From NCBI RefSeq assembly GCF_900156095.1, contig NZ_FTMJ01000002.1, positions 475,092 to 539,091 on the forward strand: DNA of 64,000 nt. Reading direction: 5' to 3'. Position numbers and translations under genes: made by a program. The DNA is from Aeromonas sp. RU39B. Its GTDB lineage: Bacteria > Pseudomonadota > Gammaproteobacteria > Enterobacterales > Aeromonadaceae. Under the pieces are notes generated by a model that made no database searches, was not told the origin of the DNA, and was given only the letters and a program-made list of their open reading frames with translations. Shown one piece after another: positions 33,538 to 43,046 of this stretch. The first letter of the stretch is position 1. The number at the start of each line of letters is the position of its first letter.

Positions 33538-33868
33538 TTCTGGTTGACAGCGTCATTTTCAGGGTTTGATCAGAACAACACAACCGTTGAAAACATATTC
33601 ACTACGATATTGATGTGTTTGTTATTTTAAGGTGTTGAATATAATCAATTTTACTTTTTTGTTATGGAAATAAAAAAGAAAGGGTTTTCATTATTTCCGT
33701 ACTGGCAAGGCCCTTGAAGTGTGATTTTGATTCACTTTTTGGGCCTTTGCTTTGGATAGTATGCCCACAACCTGTTTTCCCCTACTCATAACAAGATGCC
33801 CCTCTGGGCACAGGAACACAGTTTGCAACCTTTGCATCATTGCATTTAGTAACGAAGGAAAAAGGCTT
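33538..33868 (+). promoter_or_regulatory. Upstream region of the alpha-glucan phosphorylase gene
   Basis: This AT-rich stretch contains no gene. It holds a candidate promoter with -10 TATAAT (33640-33645) and -35 TTTGTT 16 bases earlier, and a TGTGA...TCAC pair with seven instead of six spacer bases near 33720-33735, which would be a poor CRP site. A small stem GCCC-CTCT-GGGC lies at 33798-33809. No MalT box is visible. Confidence 0.35.
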
Positions 33869-36340
33869 ATGGCAAGCAAGAAGAAAACCGACATCCCGCT
33901 GCTGAACAAAGATCAGCTCAAGGCCAGTATTGTTCGCCACCTGCGTTCCACACTGGGAACCAGCGAGGAGAAAGCATCCCAAGAATCTTGGTGGAAGGCC
34001 ACAGCCGCTGCCATCAATGAAGAAGTGTACGAGCGGCTCACCCGCACTCAGCAAACCCACCTGAAAAAAGATACGCGCGCGATTCACTACCTGTCGGCTG
34101 AATTTCTGATGGGCCGCCTGACCTCCAATAACCTGCATAACCTCTCTCTGTACAAGGTCTGCGATGAGGCGCTGGCAGAGCTTGGCCTTAATCTGGCCGA
34201 TTTGTGTGAATGCGAGCCGGATATGGCGCTGGGTAATGGCGGCTTGGGCCGTCTGGCGGCCTGTTTTATTGATTCGCTGGCTACGCTGAATTACCCGGCC
34301 ATTGGTTATGGCATTCACTACGAGCACGGTCTGTTTCGCCAGGAGATCCAGGATGGCCGGCAGATTGAGCGTCCTGACTCGTGGCGTGAATATGGCAACC
34401 CGTGGGAGATCTGCCGTCCTGAATCGGTTCAGGAAGTGCCTCTGTACGGCTATGTGGAAACGGTGTTTGCCGATGACGGCACCATGAAAAAGGTGTGGCA
34501 CGCCGGTCGCAAACTCAAAGGGGTTCCTTGGGATATTCCGGTGGTCGGTTTCGGTGCGCACACCGTCAATATTCTGCGTCTGTGGGAATCTCGCGCCTCG
34601 GAGTTTTTTGACTGGGACGTGTTTAACGCCGGCGGTTATATCGATTCGCAGGCTGAAAAAGCGCAGGCCGAAACCATCTCCAAAGTGCTCTATCCCAATG
34701 ATGAGACGGAGGCTGGCAAAGAGCTGCGCCTTATCCAGCAGTATTTCTTCTGCGCCTGCTCGATTAAGGACATCATGCGCCGTTACAAGCGCGCCCATGA
34801 TCACGATTTCTCCCACTTTGCCGAGCAGATTGCCATTCAACTCAACGATACCCACCCGACCATCGCCATTCCTGAGCTGATGCGAGTGCTTATCGATGAA
34901 GAGGGTCTGGAGTGGGATGCAGCTTGGAACACCTGCTATCAGGTATTCTCCTATACCAACCATACCTTGCTGCCGGAAGCCCTCGAAAAATGGTCGGTCG
35001 CCCTGTTTGAGCGGGTGTTGCCGCGCCATCTTGAGATCATTTACGAGATCAACGGCCGGTTCTTGGATGAGCTGGTTGAGCCGCGCTGGCCGGGTGATGA
35101 TGCCATCAAGGCCAAGCTTTCCATCATTGAAGAGGGCAGTGTACGCCGCGTTCGCATGGGTAATCTCTGTGTGATTGGCTCTCACAAGGTCAACGGTGTG
35201 GCAGAAGTACACTCGCGTCTGGTGAAAGAAGATCTGTTCCCTGAATTTGCCGCCATTTGGCCGGATAAGCTTTGTAACGTGACCAACGGGGTAACCCCGC
35301 GCCGCTGGTTGCTGGCCTGCAACCCGGATTTGGCCGCGCTTTATGACGAAGTGGTCGGCGAAAACTGGCCGCTTGAGCTCAATTTGCTGCGTAATGTGGT
35401 GAAGATGGCCGATGACACCGCATTCCAGCGCCAGTTCATGTCCATCAAGCATCGTAACAAAGAGAAGCTGGTGGCCGTCATCAAGGCGGAAACCGGGATT
35501 GATGTGAGTGCCGATGCGATTTTTGATATCCAAATCAAGCGGTTGCATGAGTACAAGCGTCAGCAGCTCAACTTGCTGCACATCATGGCGCTCTATCGCC
35601 GCCTGCTCACCAACCCCGACTATGATATGCACCCGCGGGTGTTCATTTTCGGCTCCAAGGCAGCGCCCGGTTACAAGATGGCCAAAGACATCATCTATGC
35701 CATCAACAAAGTCGCCGAGCGCGTCAACAACGATGCGCGCATTCAGGGCAAGCTCAAAGTCGTGTTTATGCCCAACTATCGTGTGAGTCTGGCTGAAAAG
35801 CTGATCCCGGCAGCCGATGTCTCCGAGCAGATCTCTACGGCAGGGTATGAAGCTTCCGGCACCGGTAACATGAAGATGGCTCTAAACGGTGCCATCACCA
35901 TCGGTACTCTGGATGGCGCCAATATTGAGATTGCTGAAGAGGCCGGTGAAGAAAATTGCGCCATCTTCGGCTTGACCGTGGATGAGGTGAAAACCCTTAA
36001 ATCGCGTGGATACCATCCGTACGATTTCTACTACGGTAACCCCGAGATCAAGGCGGTGCTCGACTGGTTTGATACCGACTACTTCACGCCGGGGCGCCCT
36101 GGCGAGCTCTCGTCTATCAAGCGTGCTCTGCTCGATGGTGGCGACACCTACCTGGCACTGGCTGATTTTGCAGCCTACAGCGAGGCACACAAGAAGATTG
36201 ATAGCTGGTATCGCAATCCGGCGTTGTGGGCCAAGAAAGCCATCATCAACTCGGCGACCATGGGTAAATTCAACTCTGATCGTTCGATTGAAGATTACGT
36301 GGCCAACATCTGGTCGCTGTCGCCCTGTAAAGTGGGTTGA
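33869..36340 (+). CDS. glgP: Glycogen/maltodextrin phosphorylase
   Basis: The 823-residue GT35 enzyme releases glucose-1-phosphate from alpha-1,4-glucans. The pyridoxal-phosphate lysine is Lys669 in EASGTGNMKMALNGAITIGTLD. Other family blocks are GNGGLGRLAACFIDSLATL, FAEQIAIQLNDTHPTIAIPE, NVTNGVTPRRWLLACNP and FDIQIKRLHEYKRQQLN. The length is close to GlgP (815) and a little longer than MalP (797); which glucan it prefers cannot be settled here. No glgB/C/A or mal genes are adjacent. The start ATG 33869 follows AAGGAAAAAGG; an upstream frame (from 33752) is not supported. A strong terminator follows. Confidence 0.92.
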   Translation: MASKKKTDIPLLNKDQLKASIVRHLRSTLGTSEEKASQESWWKATAAAINEEVYERLTRTQQTHLKKDTRAIHYLSAEFLMGRLTSNNLHNLSLYKVCDEALAELGLNLADLCECEPDMALGNGGLGRLAACFIDSLATLNYPAIGYGIHYEHGLFRQEIQDGRQIERPDSWREYGNPWEICRPESVQEVPLYGYVETVFADDGTMKKVWHAGRKLKGVPWDIPVVGFGAHTVNILRLWESRASEFFDWDVFNAGGYIDSQAEKAQAETISKVLYPNDETEAGKELRLIQQYFFCACSIKDIMRRYKRAHDHDFSHFAEQIAIQLNDTHPTIAIPELMRVLIDEEGLEWDAAWNTCYQVFSYTNHTLLPEALEKWSVALFERVLPRHLEIIYEINGRFLDELVEPRWPGDDAIKAKLSIIEEGSVRRVRMGNLCVIGSHKVNGVAEVHSRLVKEDLFPEFAAIWPDKLCNVTNGVTPRRWLLACNPDLAALYDEVVGENWPLELNLLRNVVKMADDTAFQRQFMSIKHRNKEKLVAVIKAETGIDVSADAIFDIQIKRLHEYKRQQLNLLHIMALYRRLLTNPDYDMHPRVFIFGSKAAPGYKMAKDIIYAINKVAERVNNDARIQGKLKVVFMPNYRVSLAEKLIPAADVSEQISTAGYEASGTGNMKMALNGAITIGTLDGANIEIAEEAGEENCAIFGLTVDEVKTLKSRGYHPYDFYYGNPEIKAVLDWFDTDYFTPGRPGELSSIKRALLDGGDTYLALADFAAYSEAHKKIDSWYRNPALWAKKAIINSATMGKFNSDRSIEDYVANIWSLSPCKVG

Positions 36341-36365
36341 CCGCCGGGTGAGTCAACATGGTGTA

Positions 36366-36398
36366 AAAAAACGGGAGGCAACCAGCCTCCCGTTTTTT
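36366..36398. terminator. Bidirectional terminator between phosphorylase and anion transporter
   Basis: AACGGGAGGC and GCCTCCCGTT pair around AACCA, with six A before and six T after, so it is a good intrinsic terminator on both strands for two convergent genes. Confidence 0.93.
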
Positions 36399-36408
36399 AT
36401 GACGCGAT

Positions 36409-37824
36409 TTAGTGAAGAATATCCCCCACAAAGTAGGCCAGTGCGGTCACCAGCAGGGTAAAGACCATGTTGAGTGCAAAACCGGCCCGCATCATTTCGC
36501 GCTGGGTGATCTGTCCGCTGGCAAAGACGATGGCATTGGGTGGTGTGGCCACCGGCAGCATAAAGGCGCAGGAGGCCCCCACGGCAATTAATACCGATAC
36601 CACCACAGGGGAGAGTCCGAGCGCCTCGGCCACTCCAGCAAACAGCGGCACCAGCAGGGCGGCGGTGGCGGTGTTAGAGACCAATTCAGTTAAAAAGATC
36701 ACGAACGCCGCCAGGCAGAGCAGGATGACGAAGATGGGCATCGTCGCCAGCGCGTCGGAGAGGTGCTTAGCCAAAAAAGCATTAGCACCGGTTTGCTTGA
36801 GGATGGCGCTTAAGGTCAGACCGCCGCCAAAGAGCATCAGTACGCCCCAGTCGGTATTGCTATTGATGTCATCCCAGCTGGCTACCCGAGTCACCGCAAT
36901 GGCAATAATGGCTCCCATGGCAATCAGGGTGTCGAGTTGTCCAATCCCGATCGCCTTTGCGATGGGTTGCGACAAGATCCACAGCAGCACGGTGGCAAGA
37001 AAAATGGTGAGCGTCATTTTGCGCTCAGAGGTCCAAATGAGGGTGATTTTGTCACTGGTCACTGGGTGGGAAAGATTGGGACGGATCACCCAGTAGAGCA
37101 GGGCAATGCCAACGGGCATAAAAATCAGCACCACAGGCAGACCAAACTCCAGCCAGTCAGTAAACCCCAGCCCCATCTGCGCGGCAGCGATAGCGTTAGG
37201 CGGGCTGCCGACTAGCGTCCCGATACCACCGATGCTGGCACTGTAGGCGACACCCAACAAGACAAACACCAGGGTTCTGCGCTCTTTATGTAGATCGAGT
37301 CCTTTGAGCATGCCCAATGCCAGCGGCATCATCATGGCGGCGGTTGCCGTATTGCTTATCCACATGGATAGCGCCCCCGTGAGCGTAAACAGCACTATGG
37401 CGCCCCAGCCAAGATGGCCTTTGGCAAGCTGCATCACCTTGGCGGCAATTTGGGTATCCAGCCCCTGTTTGGACAAGGCAGCCGCCAAGGCGAACCCACC
37501 AAAGAACAGAAACAGCACCGGGTTGGCAAAATCAGACAGGGCCGCAGCCATAGGGAAGATGCCAAGCAGCGTTGCCAAGACCGGAATACTTAAGGCGGTG
37601 ATGGTGATATGAACGGCCTCGGTTAGCCACAGAATGGCGACAAAAGCCAGAATAGCCAGCCCTTTGTTTACATTGGCATCGAACGGAAGCCAGGCCAGCA
37701 TGGCAAAAAGCAGCAGCACATCGGCCACCAAGATGGCCAGTTTAACGGCGCCCCCTTTCCGGGGGGATGCAACAATGGTGTGCTCGGGGTCGGTGGTGTA
37801 GTGCGTAGGGGAGATCGGTTGCAT
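36409..37824 (-). CDS. SLC13/DASS-family anion permease
   Basis: The 471-residue carrier has about eleven to twelve membrane helices and two copies of the DASS signature motif (Ser-Asn-Thr): LSMWISNTATAAMMMPLAL in the first half and LTELVSNTATAALLVPLFA in the second. The paired GTLVGSPPNAIA and MLPVATPPNAIVFASG complete the sodium and substrate sites. Such carriers import di- or tricarboxylates or sulfate with Na+; the substrate is not distinguishable here. The start at ATG 37824 has GAGG six bases upstream. It is transcribed towards the phosphorylase gene. Confidence 0.9.
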   Translation of the reverse strand: MQPISPTHYTTDPEHTIVASPRKGGAVKLAILVADVLLLFAMLAWLPFDANVNKGLAILAFVAILWLTEAVHITITALSIPVLATLLGIFPMAAALSDFANPVLFLFFGGFALAAALSKQGLDTQIAAKVMQLAKGHLGWGAIVLFTLTGALSMWISNTATAAMMMPLALGMLKGLDLHKERRTLVFVLLGVAYSASIGGIGTLVGSPPNAIAAAQMGLGFTDWLEFGLPVVLIFMPVGIALLYWVIRPNLSHPVTSDKITLIWTSERKMTLTIFLATVLLWILSQPIAKAIGIGQLDTLIAMGAIIAIAVTRVASWDDINSNTDWGVLMLFGGGLTLSAILKQTGANAFLAKHLSDALATMPIFVILLCLAAFVIFLTELVSNTATAALLVPLFAGVAEALGLSPVVVSVLIAVGASCAFMLPVATPPNAIVFASGQITQREMMRAGFALNMVFTLLVTALAYFVGDILH

Positions 37825-37947
37825 AGTCAGCCTCACATCCTGTTGATGATGAGCCTGAAATATTAATCAAATGTAAAATACATCGATATGATATGTATCG
37901 AAGACTATGCACCGCCTCACAATAAAACCTGGATTAAATATCCATTA

Positions 37948-38394
37948 TTACTTAGTTACTTGCTGTTCCAACACGCTTTGCAGCCACATCTTGAATACCG
38001 ACGCTGGCAGTGACCCACTGCGTTGGGCCAACAGCTTGCCACCGGCAAACACCAACAAGGTGGGAATGCTGCGAATGGCAAAACGTGCCGCCAATGCCGG
38101 CTCTTGTTCGGTATCGAGCTTGGCAAAGCGCATGCGTGGCTCCAGCTCTTGCGCCACCTGGCTAAATACCGGGGCAAATTGCAGGCAGGGACCACACCAA
38201 CTTGCCCAGCAGTCGATCACAACCGGAACGTCCGATTGCAGCAGGGATTCGATATTGCTTGCGCTGGCGGTGACCGGCGTATGCGCAAACAGGGGGTGTT
38301 GGCAGCGGCCGCAACGTGCTGAACTGAGGTCATTTTCCTGCCCTAAGCGGTTCTTGGTAAAGCAGTGACTACAATAGGTAATGGGTTGCGACAT
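37948..38394 (-). CDS. trxC: Thioredoxin 2 (zinc-binding)
   Basis: The 148-residue protein has the TrxC layout: two N-terminal Cys pairs (YCSHC and RCGRC) for a structural zinc, then a thioredoxin fold with the active site WASWCGPC, and the cis-Pro region IRSIPTLLVF. It reduces protein disulfides in the cytoplasm and is often part of the oxidative stress response. The start ATG 38394 has AGGAG upstream. It is divergent from a hybrid histidine kinase with 60 bases between the starts. Confidence 0.95.
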   Translation of the reverse strand: MSQPITYCSHCFTKNRLGQENDLSSARCGRCQHPLFAHTPVTASASNIESLLQSDVPVVIDCWASWCGPCLQFAPVFSQVAQELEPRMRFAKLDTEQEPALAARFAIRSIPTLLVFAGGKLLAQRSGSLPASVFKMWLQSVLEQQVTK

Positions 38395-38454
38395 GTTCAG
38401 CTCCTTATCTGGCTGAGACGATAACAAGACAACTTATAAAGAGAATACCACGGG

Positions 38455-41241
38455 ATGAAATTCAAAAAGCTACCAGCGGCCTGGCCTTGGTGGGCTGCCG
38501 CATTTGTAACAGTCGGATTGCTGCTGTTGACCCTGCAGCAGATAAGGTTGCTTGAGCGAACCGTGGTTCTGACGGTGACCGCTGACGAGCTGTTTCATCG
38601 TATCAGCCTTGATACGGTGTCGATCATGGGCCGGCCGTATGAGGCGGGCCACGAGCCGGCTTCCTGGCTTGAGCCGCTGCGCCATGAAGTCGATGCATTT
38701 ATTGCGCTGCAGCAATCATCCCTCGACATTTTGGCTATCAGCCAGAGCCGCGATATTCGCGGTCCGCTTGAGCAATACCTGCAAACACTCACGGCACTTG
38801 GGCAAAGCGCCAACGATCTGGCGAAGCTGAGTGAGCGCTATGATAACCTGCTACAGGCACTGCATCCGCTGCTGCACGATGACAGCGCCCTGTCCGATGC
38901 GATACACCAACTCGATCGGTTGACGCGGTTGGCCACCCAAGGCGATGCGCTTTCTTTGCCGCTGATCAGTGAACTGCATGACCGCTTGATCATAAGGCCC
39001 GGTAATCCCATAGCGCTGCAGGATTTTCTCAGTGCCCAGAATGGGTTGATCCAGCACTGGCAGCAACTGGACACACTGCAGCGTCTGCTTGCCGATAACC
39101 AGCAACTGGCCGAGCTGCTGCAGTGGAAATCACGCCTGACCCAGTTTGTGAATGTGATCAAAGTGCGCATCTATGTGCTCTTCGCACTCTCGATGGTCAT
39201 GAGTTTTGTGATTGTGTGCGGCGTGATGCTAACCCGTCATCAGCGCTTGCAAACCATGACTCTGCAGGCCCAGCGTTTGGCGCAGAGCCGCAGTGAATTT
39301 CTGGCCAATATGAGCCATGAAATACGCACGCCCATGAATGCCATCATCGGTTTTAGCGCCCTGGCGCTGCAGACCGAGCTCACCGCGCACCAGCGTGACT
39401 ATTTGCTAAAGATAAAGTCCGCTTCCGACACCTTGCTCCTGCTTATCAACGATATTTTGGACTTGAGTAAAGTGGAGTCGGGTCATCTGCTGCTTGAAGA
39501 GACCGATTTTCAGCTCGATGAGCTACTCGAGTCACTGGCCACCCTGTTTAGCGAGCTCAGCGAGCAGAAATCCCTTGAGGTCATCATCGATAAGGCGCCT
39601 GACGTGCCAGCCATGTTGCGTGGCGATCCGCTGCGCTTGGGGCAGGTGTTAATCAACTTGGTCAGCAACGCCATCAAGTTTACCGAGCGCGGCATTGTGC
39701 GCATTACGCTGCGCCGTGCGACGGACGATGCGGGGAGGGGCGAGATGCTGCAGGTTGCGGTGCAAGATACCGGTATTGGTATCGGCTCGGACAAACTCGC
39801 CATGCTGTTTAAGCCCTTCTCCCAGCTCGATGCCAGTTATAGCCGCCAATACGGTGGAACCGGCTTGGGTCTTAATATCTCCCAGCGCTTGGTGGAGTTG
39901 ATGGGAGGACGCATCGACGTCGACAGTGAAGTGGGCAAAGGCTCCTGTTTTCACTTCGCGATTCCGCTGCGCGCCGCGATTCATCAGCACGAGACTGTCA
40001 GGCGACAGTTGTCGGGCTCGCCATCTATTTTGTTGCTCGAAGATAATCTGCTGGTATCCGAACTGCTGGTAAAAATTCTGGAGCGTGCCGGCGCGCACGT
40101 TGTGGCCTGCGCTTCGCTGACGGCGGCTGAACAGGCAGCCCGCGAGCATGCCGATAGCTTATCGATGCTGCTGATTGACTGGCGCATTGGTGATGAAGAT
40201 GGTCTGGAGCTGGTGGCGCGTCTGGCGCCTCACCCCAAGTTAAACAAGCTGCCGGTGCTGGTCATCAGTGCCTACGAGCGCAGCGGCCTTAATCAGCGTA
40301 TGTCATCGCTTGGTCTGCAACATGCGTTGAGCAAACCACTCACCGAGCATCGGCTGCTGGATAAAGTGACAGAGCTGCTGGCAGGGCAGCAACCACAACC
40401 CGCCGCCGCGCTTCAGGCCGAAAGCGAGGAGTTTACCTCTCTGGCTGGGCTGCGCGTATTGCTGGCCGAGGATAATCGGGTCAACCAGCAACTGCTGGTG
40501 GAATATTTGCGCCGTATCGGCGTGGAAACCCGCGTGGTGGAAAATGGGTTGGAGGCACTGACCGCCCTCGATCAGGAGGCGGCCTTTGATCTGGTGCTGA
40601 TGGACTTGCAGATGCCCACCATGGATGGGCTGGAAGCCACGCAGCGACTGCGTGAACGCTTTGCGCCAGAAAGGCTGCCTGTGATTGCACTCACCGCCAG
40701 TGCGATGCCTGAAGATAGGGCACGCTGTCTTGCCGCTGGCATGAACGGTTACGTGACCAAGCCGGTGGGGCGGCGCGATCTCTATCAGGCGCTGCTCTCA
40801 TTTGCCCCCAAAAGAGCGTCCACCTCTTTGGCGGCGTTGATCGCCTGGCCGCTGTTTGCCAGTGAGCAGGCATTGCAGCGTCTGGGCTTTGATGGCGACA
40901 CCTTGCATCTGCTGGCCGAACAATTTGTCAGCGAGCAGTCAGATGTGATGCTGCATCTTGAGCAGGCGCTCAGTGGGAACAATAAAACGCTGGCGCATCG
41001 ATTGCTGGAACACTTGGCCGAGCTGGCCGGGAATCTGCGCGCCGACCGATTACAGCAGGCGGCGTTATCACTGGCGGCCAACCTGCGCCAACCTGGCAGT
41101 GAATCGATCACGCTTTCTGAGTTGCAGCAGATCCACCGTGAAACCCTGGCTGAACTGGAGCACTACCTTGATCTGCTGCCAACACCGATGGCCGGTGTCA
41201 TGCTCTCAGCCCGTCCCGGTGGTCGAACAATCATCAAATAA
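38455..41241 (+). CDS. Hybrid sensor histidine kinase (HK-HATPase-REC-REC, degenerate Hpt)
   Basis: The 928-residue protein has a membrane helix at about residues 9-31, a periplasmic helical sensor with no recognised ligand domain, a second helix at about 240-261, and a dimerisation domain with the phosphorylatable His288 in SHEIRTPMNAI. The ATPase has NLVSNAIKF, DTGIGI and GGTGLGLNIS. Two receiver domains follow: the first with Asp575 in LLIDWRIGDEDG and the second with Asp717 in LVLMDLQMPTMDG. The C-terminal 90 residues resemble an Hpt domain (LLEHLAELAGNLRADRL), but the canonical HxxKG is not there, so the last phosphotransfer step may be lost or use another protein. The partner regulator and signal are unknown. 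Confidence 0.9.
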   Translation: MKFKKLPAAWPWWAAAFVTVGLLLLTLQQIRLLERTVVLTVTADELFHRISLDTVSIMGRPYEAGHEPASWLEPLRHEVDAFIALQQSSLDILAISQSRDIRGPLEQYLQTLTALGQSANDLAKLSERYDNLLQALHPLLHDDSALSDAIHQLDRLTRLATQGDALSLPLISELHDRLIIRPGNPIALQDFLSAQNGLIQHWQQLDTLQRLLADNQQLAELLQWKSRLTQFVNVIKVRIYVLFALSMVMSFVIVCGVMLTRHQRLQTMTLQAQRLAQSRSEFLANMSHEIRTPMNAIIGFSALALQTELTAHQRDYLLKIKSASDTLLLLINDILDLSKVESGHLLLEETDFQLDELLESLATLFSELSEQKSLEVIIDKAPDVPAMLRGDPLRLGQVLINLVSNAIKFTERGIVRITLRRATDDAGRGEMLQVAVQDTGIGIGSDKLAMLFKPFSQLDASYSRQYGGTGLGLNISQRLVELMGGRIDVDSEVGKGSCFHFAIPLRAAIHQHETVRRQLSGSPSILLLEDNLLVSELLVKILERAGAHVVACASLTAAEQAAREHADSLSMLLIDWRIGDEDGLELVARLAPHPKLNKLPVLVISAYERSGLNQRMSSLGLQHALSKPLTEHRLLDKVTELLAGQQPQPAAALQAESEEFTSLAGLRVLLAEDNRVNQQLLVEYLRRIGVETRVVENGLEALTALDQEAAFDLVLMDLQMPTMDGLEATQRLRERFAPERLPVIALTASAMPEDRARCLAAGMNGYVTKPVGRRDLYQALLSFAPKRASTSLAALIAWPLFASEQALQRLGFDGDTLHLLAEQFVSEQSDVMLHLEQALSGNNKTLAHRLLEHLAELAGNLRADRLQQAALSLAANLRQPGSESITLSELQQIHRETLAELEHYLDLLPTPMAGVMLSARPGGRTIIK

Positions 41242-41309
41242 ATGAAACTGCTTTTTATTCAGCTCAGGATACAATGAAGACTTTCGTGCCAAAGTGACAA
41301 GGTTGTGTC

Positions 41310-43046
41310 GTGAGTGTTTTTTTGCGTCTCGGTTGGTTTTTTCGCGAGCAGTGGCGTTGCTATGTCACCGCGATTGTCCTGTTGATGATGGTGGCGGCGA
41401 TGACCGCCATTCCCCCCAAGATCGTAGGGCAGGTCGTTGACGGGGTCACTCGCGGCGATCTGAGCACCTCCCAGTTAGCCGGTTGGCTGGCGCTGTTGCT
41501 ACTGCTCGGCGTGATTATCTATGTGCTGCGTTATATCTGGCGGGTCACCCTGTTTGGCGCCGCTTATCGGCTGGCATTTGTGCTGCGTAATCGCTTGTTC
41601 GAACACTTCTGCGCCATGAGCCCCGATTTTTATCAGCGCCATCGCACCGGCGATCTGATGGCTCATGCCACCAATGATATCCAGGCGGTGGAGATGACCG
41701 CCGGGGAAGGGGTGCTGACGCTGGTGGACTCCTTTATCGTCGGCATTCTGGTGCTGGTGATCATGTGTACCCAGTACTCCTGGCAATTAACCCTGGTCTC
41801 GTTGTTGCCACTGCCGGTCATGGCGCTGTGCATGAATCGTTTTGGCAAGCAGATCTACCGTGAATTTAAAGAGGCCCAGGCGGCCTTTTCCCGACTCAAC
41901 AACAAGACCCAGGAAGCACTCTCGGGCGTGCGGGTGCTCAAATCCTATGCGGTGGAGTCCCTTGAAGAGCGTGGCTTTGCCGAGCTGACCCGCGAAGCCG
42001 GGCAACGCAATATGGCGGTGGCGCGCATCGATGCCAAGTTTGATCCGGTGATCTATCTGTGTATCGGCTGCGCCTATTTTCTTGCGGTGGCCGGTGGCAG
42101 CGTGCTGGTACTCAATGACACCTTGACGCTGGGCCAGTTGACCAGTTTTACCATGTATCTTGGTCAGCTGATTTGGCCCATGTTTGCCATTGCCTGGTTG
42201 TTTAACATTATCGAGCGCGGTAGCGCCGCCTATTCCCGTATCGAGACGCTGCTGGCCGAACGGGGCGCGATCGCTAATCCTGCCGAGCCACGCACTCCCT
42301 CCACGCCTTTCCCGCTGGTGGTTAAACACCTTGGGTGGGAGGTGGAATCACGCGCTTTGCTCAGTGATATTTCACTGACGTTGCCGGCTGGTGGCACGCT
42401 GGGTATCGTCGGGCGAACCGGTGCTGGCAAAAGCTCGCTACTTAAATTGCTGATGCGCTACGCCGATCCGCAGCACGGGGAAATCACACTAGGCGGCGTA
42501 GCACTGACGCACTGGCCGTTGACGGCGCTTCGCAGTCGCTACGCCTATGTGCCCCAAGAGCCGTTCCTGTTCTCTACTTCCATTGCGGCCAATATCGCGC
42601 TGGGCAATCCGCAGGCGAGCATGGATGAGATCATTCGTGTGGCGCGCATTGCCTGCGTGCACGATGAAATAGAGCGGTTGCCACAAGGCTACCAGACTCA
42701 GGTTGGTGAGAAGGGCATGACGCTTTCCGGCGGTCAGAAACAGCGGTTGGCCATCGCCCGGGCGCTGCTCCTTGATGCTCCAATCTTGCTGCTCGATGAC
42801 GCGCTGTCGGCCGTCGATGCCCATACCGAGCAATCTATTTTGCATGCACTGGCCAGCGAACAACGCACGTTGATCATTACCTCTCATCGCATGACGGCGG
42901 TGGAGCAGTGCGACGAGATCGTGGTACTCGGAGATGGCCATATCGTCGAGCTCGGTGCCCACGCCGAGCTACTGACGCAAGATGGCTGGTATGCCCGAAT
43001 GGTGCGCTACCAACGGCTGGAAGAAGATCTGGAGGAGGTGCTGTGA
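41310..43046 (+). CDS. mdlA: Heterodimeric ABC exporter subunit MdlA
   Basis: The 578-residue half transporter has six membrane helices, then an ATPase with Walker A GRTGAGKSS (about residue 367), an intact LSGGQKQR signature, and Walker B LLLDDALSAVD in which the catalytic Glu is Asp. With MdlB (overlapping by four bases) it would form a heterodimer with one good and one degenerate ATP site. E. coli MdlA has the same Asp. The substrate is unknown; MdlAB is called multidrug-like. The start is GTG 41310, with AAGG seven bases upstream. Confidence 0.92.
   Translation: MSVFLRLGWFFREQWRCYVTAIVLLMMVAAMTAIPPKIVGQVVDGVTRGDLSTSQLAGWLALLLLLGVIIYVLRYIWRVTLFGAAYRLAFVLRNRLFEHFCAMSPDFYQRHRTGDLMAHATNDIQAVEMTAGEGVLTLVDSFIVGILVLVIMCTQYSWQLTLVSLLPLPVMALCMNRFGKQIYREFKEAQAAFSRLNNKTQEALSGVRVLKSYAVESLEERGFAELTREAGQRNMAVARIDAKFDPVIYLCIGCAYFLAVAGGSVLVLNDTLTLGQLTSFTMYLGQLIWPMFAIAWLFNIIERGSAAYSRIETLLAERGAIANPAEPRTPSTPFPLVVKHLGWEVESRALLSDISLTLPAGGTLGIVGRTGAGKSSLLKLLMRYADPQHGEITLGGVALTHWPLTALRSRYAYVPQEPFLFSTSIAANIALGNPQASMDEIIRVARIACVHDEIERLPQGYQTQVGEKGMTLSGGQKQRLAIARALLLDAPILLLDDALSAVDAHTEQSILHALASEQRTLIITSHRMTAVEQCDEIVVLGDGHIVELGAHAELLTQDGWYARMVRYQRLEEDLEEVL

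Noticed and set aside
33538..33868. Possible CRP and MalT sites before the phosphorylase gene
   Set aside because: The TGTGA...TCAC pair has a seven-base spacer and no GGGGA(T/G)GAGG MalT box is seen.
33782..35632. Minus-strand open frame of 616 codons inside the phosphorylase gene
   Set aside because: It is the mirror frame of a well-conserved gene with biased codon use; its translation has no family features and no ribosome binding site.
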